This document shows, one piece after another, positions 59,000 to 64,000 of a stretch of DNA of 64,000 nucleotides. Under the pieces are notes generated by a model. That model was not told the DNA's origin. It made no database searches and saw nothing but the letters and a program-made list of their open reading frames with translations. The first letter of the stretch is position 1, and each line of letters starts with the position of its first letter. Source of the stretch: Lithospermum erythrorhizon. Taxonomy: Eukaryota > Streptophyta > Magnoliopsida > Boraginales > Boraginaceae. A program made the translations under genes and the position numbers. Where the stretch lies: contig JADFUC010001935.1 in NCBI GenBank assembly GCA_019722365.1, positions 49,855 to 113,854 on the forward strand, written 5' to 3'.

Positions 59000-61900
59000 T
59001 AATATTAATGTAATAGTATCTTTAGTTGCTCGGTGGATTATTTTGAAGGAGAGAAATCAAAATTCGAAGTTGAATAGTTGAAAATACAAGCGAATCGGTA
59101 GGTTATTATTTTAGCCTTTACAGGTATTTAGAATTTTAAAGTGGTAATCGGATAAAATTATAGTTGAATTGGTAATATAATTTGAGGGTAAAATATTGAT
59201 GTTTGAAAGTTAGTAGTCACGGGGAATAAGTTAAAGCTTGAAGTATCGATTGAATTAAAGCGATCGGTTTCACCGCGTAAAACTAGTGGGCAACTTCCAT
59301 TAAGTCCATAAACCAACCCAAGGCCCAAAACACCAAAAACCCAATAACCTTGCTTGCTTACCATCGTCGGCGATGCGCTCTTTTTCCCTCTTTGACTTTT
59401 TGGAATTTTGGGATTACATTTTTATGAGATATTATTGGATACATAATTATTGTTTAGGCTTAGATTATAATATAAGAGTTGATGATAATCGCGATATTTG
59501 GGGTAGAAAGTGTTGGTATAGTTGAGTTGACTTTTCGAGTTGATTTTGGGTTGACTTTTTCTAAGCGTGGTTGAGGAAGTACTCATATTTATTGGACCTT
59601 TATTGTGATTGTTTTGATGTAAAATTATGAATTATAAGTTGTTGGAGGAATATATGTTGAAATTAGTTTTATTAGATTTTGAGTAGTAAACGGGCTTTGG
59701 GATTTGAGGTTGTTAGAAATGGGTTTGATTAGTTGGAAAAGTTGATATATTGGGTTGATTGAAATTAGTTGAAAATGTTAGTATTTTGGTTAAGGTGTTG
59801 GCCGATTATGGGATTTAGTCGGGATAATTGAAATTCGTCATTTTAATTGTCTTTGAAACATAAGTAGCAATACATGCTTAAGTTACATTAATTTGTATCT
59901 AAAATGGGTTGAAAAAATCATAAATTTAATTAAGATAAGGGTTAAAATTGTTACTTGAGTAGTAATTGTAATTTTGGTGTTTTGATTAGGCCGGAGCGTG
60001 GGAAGAGCACTTGAGGATTCGATTAGGCGGGGCGTTTAGATTCTTCAACCAAGGTGATCTTTATCTCGTGGGTGCCACATTACATACTTACTTTAAATTA
60101 TGTAAACAATGTCATTTGTGGTATAATTATGTGAGAATAGTATACTTGTCATTTTGTGTGATTATGTGTAGTATTCGTTTAGTATGATATGATTATGTGA
60201 TTTGTATTTACGTAGGCGTTGAAGATTTGCTTGAGGTAAGTAATAGCTTGAACTCTCAGCTTACGTTTTTTGTGATACCTGCTTGCATTATTAGGCATTC
60301 TAAAGGATGCATTGGCCTTGTGAAGCACTTTTTGGTATTTATTGCCTTAAACCTTGTGCGGTACTTTTGTAGTCGGCACTTGTCGGCACTTTTTAGTATT
60401 TATGTGGCCTTGTCGTGGTTGTCGACTGATTTATGATTGTGATATGTTTTAATTTGTGTGCTTTGATATTGTTTGAGAAGAGTAGTTGGTTGTTGGGAGT
60501 TGTTGGTTGGAATTGTCTGCGTGACTTTGAGGTGACTTGAGTATTAGGATATGCACTTTATGGTTAGGGATGATTTAGAGGCGTTAGGTAACTTCTCCTT
60601 CCTTTGGGGATATGTAGCAGCCAGCTTTGTTGGCCTTATCGCCCGGTATAAGTGCAGTGAGATCTATTATCACTTTCTTTAAATGCGTTGTCGGTGTTGG
60701 CACTTATCGGCTTTACTATATGCGTTATCGGTGTTGGCCTTATACTTCGGTATAAGTGCGAGGGAGATCTGTATCACTTTGCTATATTGCATTGTCGGTA
60801 TTTGGCCTTATAGCCGGTGATAAGTCCGATTGTGAGATCTATTATCAACTTTGCTATGTGCATTGTCGGTGTTGGCGCCTGCTTTGGTATAAGTGCGATG
60901 CGAGATCTATTATCCAACTTTTTGTTGTGTGCATTGTTGAGTGTTGGCCTTATACTACGGTATAAGCCGGTTTTTATCGGCGATTGGTCCATTCTGAGGT
61001 AGGCCAGTTGAGCATATGCGTGTTAGAGGTTAGTATAGTTGTGGGTTATGAAAGATAGATGGGTTGATGACTAGAGTTATAAGTCGTTGTTAGTCTGTGA
61101 TTTTTATTAAGGTGATGGTGCCTTATTGGAGACTTTGTATTATATCTTGACAAGTTGTTTAAAGTTCTATGGGTGTTGTATAATCTGTTTATGACTTCTG
61201 TTTATTGGTTATGAACATTGTCTTGATTATACTAGATGATGTTGCCTTGATGAAGTATGTCGAATTAGGTTTCGTTTAATTATTGATAATATGATCCGAT
61301 TTTTTTTCTTGTGGATCCCTAGGTTGGTATTAATTGTATACATCCTTTGGGTGAAAAGTTGAGTTAGTTAATGGTTAGAGATAACTTTTGAATGAGGGCA
61401 TTAGGTATAAAAATTATAAACCGACGTTTATGCGAATCTATAGATGAGGTTGATGATATTTTATATATAGTGGAAAGTTGGATTCAAGCAAAGTGTTGAA
61501 GTATATAAGTTATGATACGGCTTACGGCGTTGATACCCATCAAAGTTCCGTAGACTAAATATGAAGAATTTGGTGAGAACGATTCGTCACGTAAACTATC
61601 TTGATTTAAAGATATCGTTGCTCAGGTTGTATTAAGATAATATTGAAATGATTTGGAGTTCTTATGATAAACATTTAGATGCTATGCAGGAGGTGTATGG
61701 CCTATAATTGGGAGTAGCACTTTAAGGTGAACTAAAGATGATAAGTGGTTGAGTTGTGTATGCTTGAGTTATGAGATGTTGAGATATGTTTGAGTTGTTA
61801 TGCATTGAGTGTATTGTAGCCGGGGAATTAGCTACTTAAGAGAAAGATAACAAATAGAGACATATCTCACTTGTGATGGAGTCTTGTTTGTGTGAGTAAG

Positions 61901-62600
61901 TTGTTGGCGTGGTGTGGATTTGTGTGATTGGTCGGAAGAAGCCGTTAAAAGAAGATTTATCTTGGCGAGAGGAGGCATATAAAATATAACTCTTGAGGTG
62001 GATAGTCGTTAAATAGGTAAGGGTCTTGAATTATCCTTGTTTGCGTGAGTGGTAGGTTAACGTTTGTGATATTTGTATTGAAGCAAGGCTTTTTAGATGA
62101 CTCCTATTTCCTATGGGCCAGGCGTTTATGCCTAGGTTATTTCTTGGGATGACCGAGATGCTTTGGCCGAGTAGTTGCGTACCAGCGGAGGTAAGCGATA
62201 GTGGCAGAAGACCTCAGCAGTCATACTTTTTTATGCTTTGGAGTTTTTGTTATGCGTAATAATTGTGCTGTCTGAGAGTTGTAAAATAAGTTGTTGATGT
62301 TGTATACATATTATTACTTTTCGATTGTTGTGAGTGTTAGTTAGTACTTCCACGATGGGCGAGTTGTATTATTTTATCACTTTAAATGAAATCCACCATT
62401 TTTTATCGTTATCCATCGTTGAGTCCGTTTTTCGAGATCCGTTATTTGACCCTTTAGAAAGATTCCGCGGTGGCTTCAGCGTCTGGTCTTACGAGACTAC
62501 TTTGCATTTTGTGTTCTTGTGATGTTACTTGATGGAGATGTATTATACTATGAGATGTGTGGCCGGTGCTTATGTTAATATGACGTACGTTGAGCTATAT
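59000..62600 (+). mobile_element. LTR-Y copy 4
   Basis: Same landmark order as the other copies: leader with CTTTTTCCCTCTTTGAC (59375), TTGACTTTT motifs (59391, 59527, 59550), TTAGGCCGGAGCGTGGGAAG (about 59988), TTATCTCGTGGGTGCCAC (about 60061), GGCCTTGTCG repeats (about 60400), the hairpin minisatellite (60632-60965), GAGACTTTGTATTATATCTTGAC (about 61130), and CTATGGGCCAGGCGTTTATGCC (about 62110), which aligns with copy 1 at about 7660. The right boundary is uncertain because downstream sequence keeps the same T/G-rich character. Confidence 0.65.
60632..60965 (+). repeat. Hairpin minisatellite in LTR-Y copy 4
   Basis: About six units of 63-73 bp starting GGCCTTAT at 60632, 60735, 60803 and 60946, with degenerate starts near 60698 and 60873. 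Perfect 7-bp stems occur as CTTATAC-TTCG-GTATAAG (60737-60754) and CTTATAC-TACG-GTATAAG (60949-60966); shorter stems remain in two others. Confidence 0.9.
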
Positions 62601-64000
62601 GTATATATTGAGATGCGTAACTGGGTATCATATGGAGATCAGCACGATGGGTTGTTATATATATGATGAGTTATATTGAAACAAGACATGTTATGGTTTA
62701 GAATATGATGTATGATATCGGAAATATTATGAGATATTTGGGTGAAGTATATATTTTTGGGAAGTGTCTTAGTAGTTGATGTGGTGGTAGAGTGATAATG
62801 AGACTTTATGGTGGGAGGTAAAAATTAAGGATGAATTGTGATAATTAATATATGATATACTCGAGGTGGAATTGTAAAGAATATCAATGGGTTTATAAAG
62901 AAGTAAGGATTCCCGGTTAAATAAGATGTGAGATTATAAGGAAATGTAAAAGCGAGCGTTTGATGAAATGGTAAGTAAGGTAGAATTGGATACAAATTGA
63001 AATTTGAATAAGAAAGAGTTTTTGAGTTCATCCGTTAATAATGTTTAAATGGGATTACGGTGGTTGAGTGGAGTTTATCTTTTTTGTGATAGTAAGGATT
63101 ATTCTTGAGGATATAAGCTGCAGGTTGAAACCTTTGGAGATGAGATGTGGATGAATATGTTTGAGAATTCACGGAGACGGTTATATCGAAGTTATTAAAG
63201 GGATTCCTAGGTGAGGAATTTGAAGTTGTTGATAAGTTGGTGCAATTGGGTGAACTTAAGGTATTAAAAGGTTATGAGATTTTGGTGACATGTATACGGG
63301 ATTAACATTTGATCGTAATTGTAAGATGTGATCTTTAAAAGCAATAAAAATTTAGTCTTGTATACTTGAAGTAATTGGGGATAAATAATTTTGCGTGAAA
63401 ATAATAAATAATACTGCGTTATGCATTTGTGGAAGATGGACTTGAGAGGATAGGGAAGGAAGAGTGACATTATAATAAGATGAAAATGGAAGTTAATCTC
63501 GGTGAATGATAAAGAGATTGTGATTTGGGTTGAGGTGGAATATTTAGGTGATGAGTTGATAAGGCATTTAGTAGTACGGGAAGAGAATACATGCTGCTGA
63601 ATAATGAGCTCGTAGTGGATAAATGGACTTATAATAGTGGAAATTAAACAAAGAGGACTTATGGAGTTATAAACCTTGTGGGAGCTTAGAATTGATAATG
63701 TATTGATTGTGGTTGAAGGGAGTTGAATAGAAGTTTAAATAAAGGTTTCGGTGGGGTATTATATAGAGGGTAGCGAATAGGCCGGTAAAGATTAAATTAG
63801 GGTGTGAAGTGTTATGCAAATTTGCATGTTGAATAAACCATAAAGATTTCGCGAGGTATAAAGTCATAAGGACATAAATGAACAGGGTAATGTTAGTTGT
63901 GGATTGAGGTGAAATTGTTAATAAGCGATGCTTGATAGTGAAATATGGTGTTGTGGTTGTGAGTCTTAGTAGTATAGAGTTGTAATAATTTGAGGTATTT
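62601..64000 (+). other. Strongly G-skewed, C-poor tract without genes
   Basis: The + strand is almost free of C (about 1-4 per 60 bases on sampled lines) while G is 14-22 per 60. Minus-strand frames here (62825-63031, 63264-63470, 63667-63867) are products of this composition and have no motif. The tract continues LTR-Y copy 4 and may be its internal or LTR sequence. Confidence 0.5.

Noticed and set aside
62825..63867. Minus-strand frames at the right edge
   Set aside because: They arise from the C-poor, stop-poor composition of that strand; no motif, no shared reading frame, and no start context.

Overview
The window looks like a transposon-rich plant nuclear region, probably from a eudicot. 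It is AT-rich, the few host genes have short exons and GT-AG introns, and the repeats are typical of plants: chromodomain Ty3/gypsy, Tat-type gypsy, Ty1/copia, CACTA, hAT and long-TIR MITE-like elements. No tRNA, rRNA, CRISPR array, operon or other prokaryotic feature is visible. I cannot name the species.

Only one gene looks intact: a three-exon gene on + (14830-16773) for a 171-residue C2-domain protein of the plant CAR (C2-domain ABA-related) family. Two other host-gene relics are recognisable. One is a caleosin/peroxygenase gene on - (43230-46673) that lacks one internal coding exon. The other is a piece of an armadillo-repeat kinesin (ARK-like) motor domain on + (49348-49899). It has a premature stop and a frameshift and lies inside what appears to be a CACTA element, so it is probably a captured gene fragment.

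Layout. 1-2348: AT-rich flank. 2349-13984: CACTA composite with a decayed TNPA-like part, a long LTR of the family called LTR-Y here, and a decayed TNP2 transposase (Transposase_21, DUF4218 and DUF4216 in order). 13985-17390: the CAR gene with a long-TIR element in intron 2. 17390-22085: a ~470-bp direct duplication flanking a hAT relic and a ~140-bp tandem array. 21902-24647: a short - strand copia element with matching TTGTA target duplications. 24648-28000: MITE, AT microsatellite, unclassified repeat and a 76-bp x 4 hairpin array. 28000-37620: a gutted chromodomain gypsy element (LTR-Y, gag, integrase C-terminus plus chromodomain, LTR-Y). 38382-40760: a Tat-type gypsy pol relic on -. 41700-42843: a + strand Tat LTR end with its primer-binding site, then a copia pol tail with its 3' LTR. 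43230-46673: caleosin relic. 48387-50952: putative Pack-CACTA with the kinesin piece. 51000-59000: decayed LTR and hAT-like repeats. 59000-64000: a fourth LTR-Y copy running into a strongly G-over-C skewed tract.

There is no operon-like cooperation between genes. The common theme is transposons: LTR-Y occurs four times plus one fragment, CACTA ends occur at several points, and MITE-like elements sit in introns of both host genes. The most unusual signals are the kinesin capture, the UNCG-loop hairpin minisatellite inside LTR-Y, the double-hairpin 76-bp array, and the missing caleosin exon beside fresh-looking tandem duplications.
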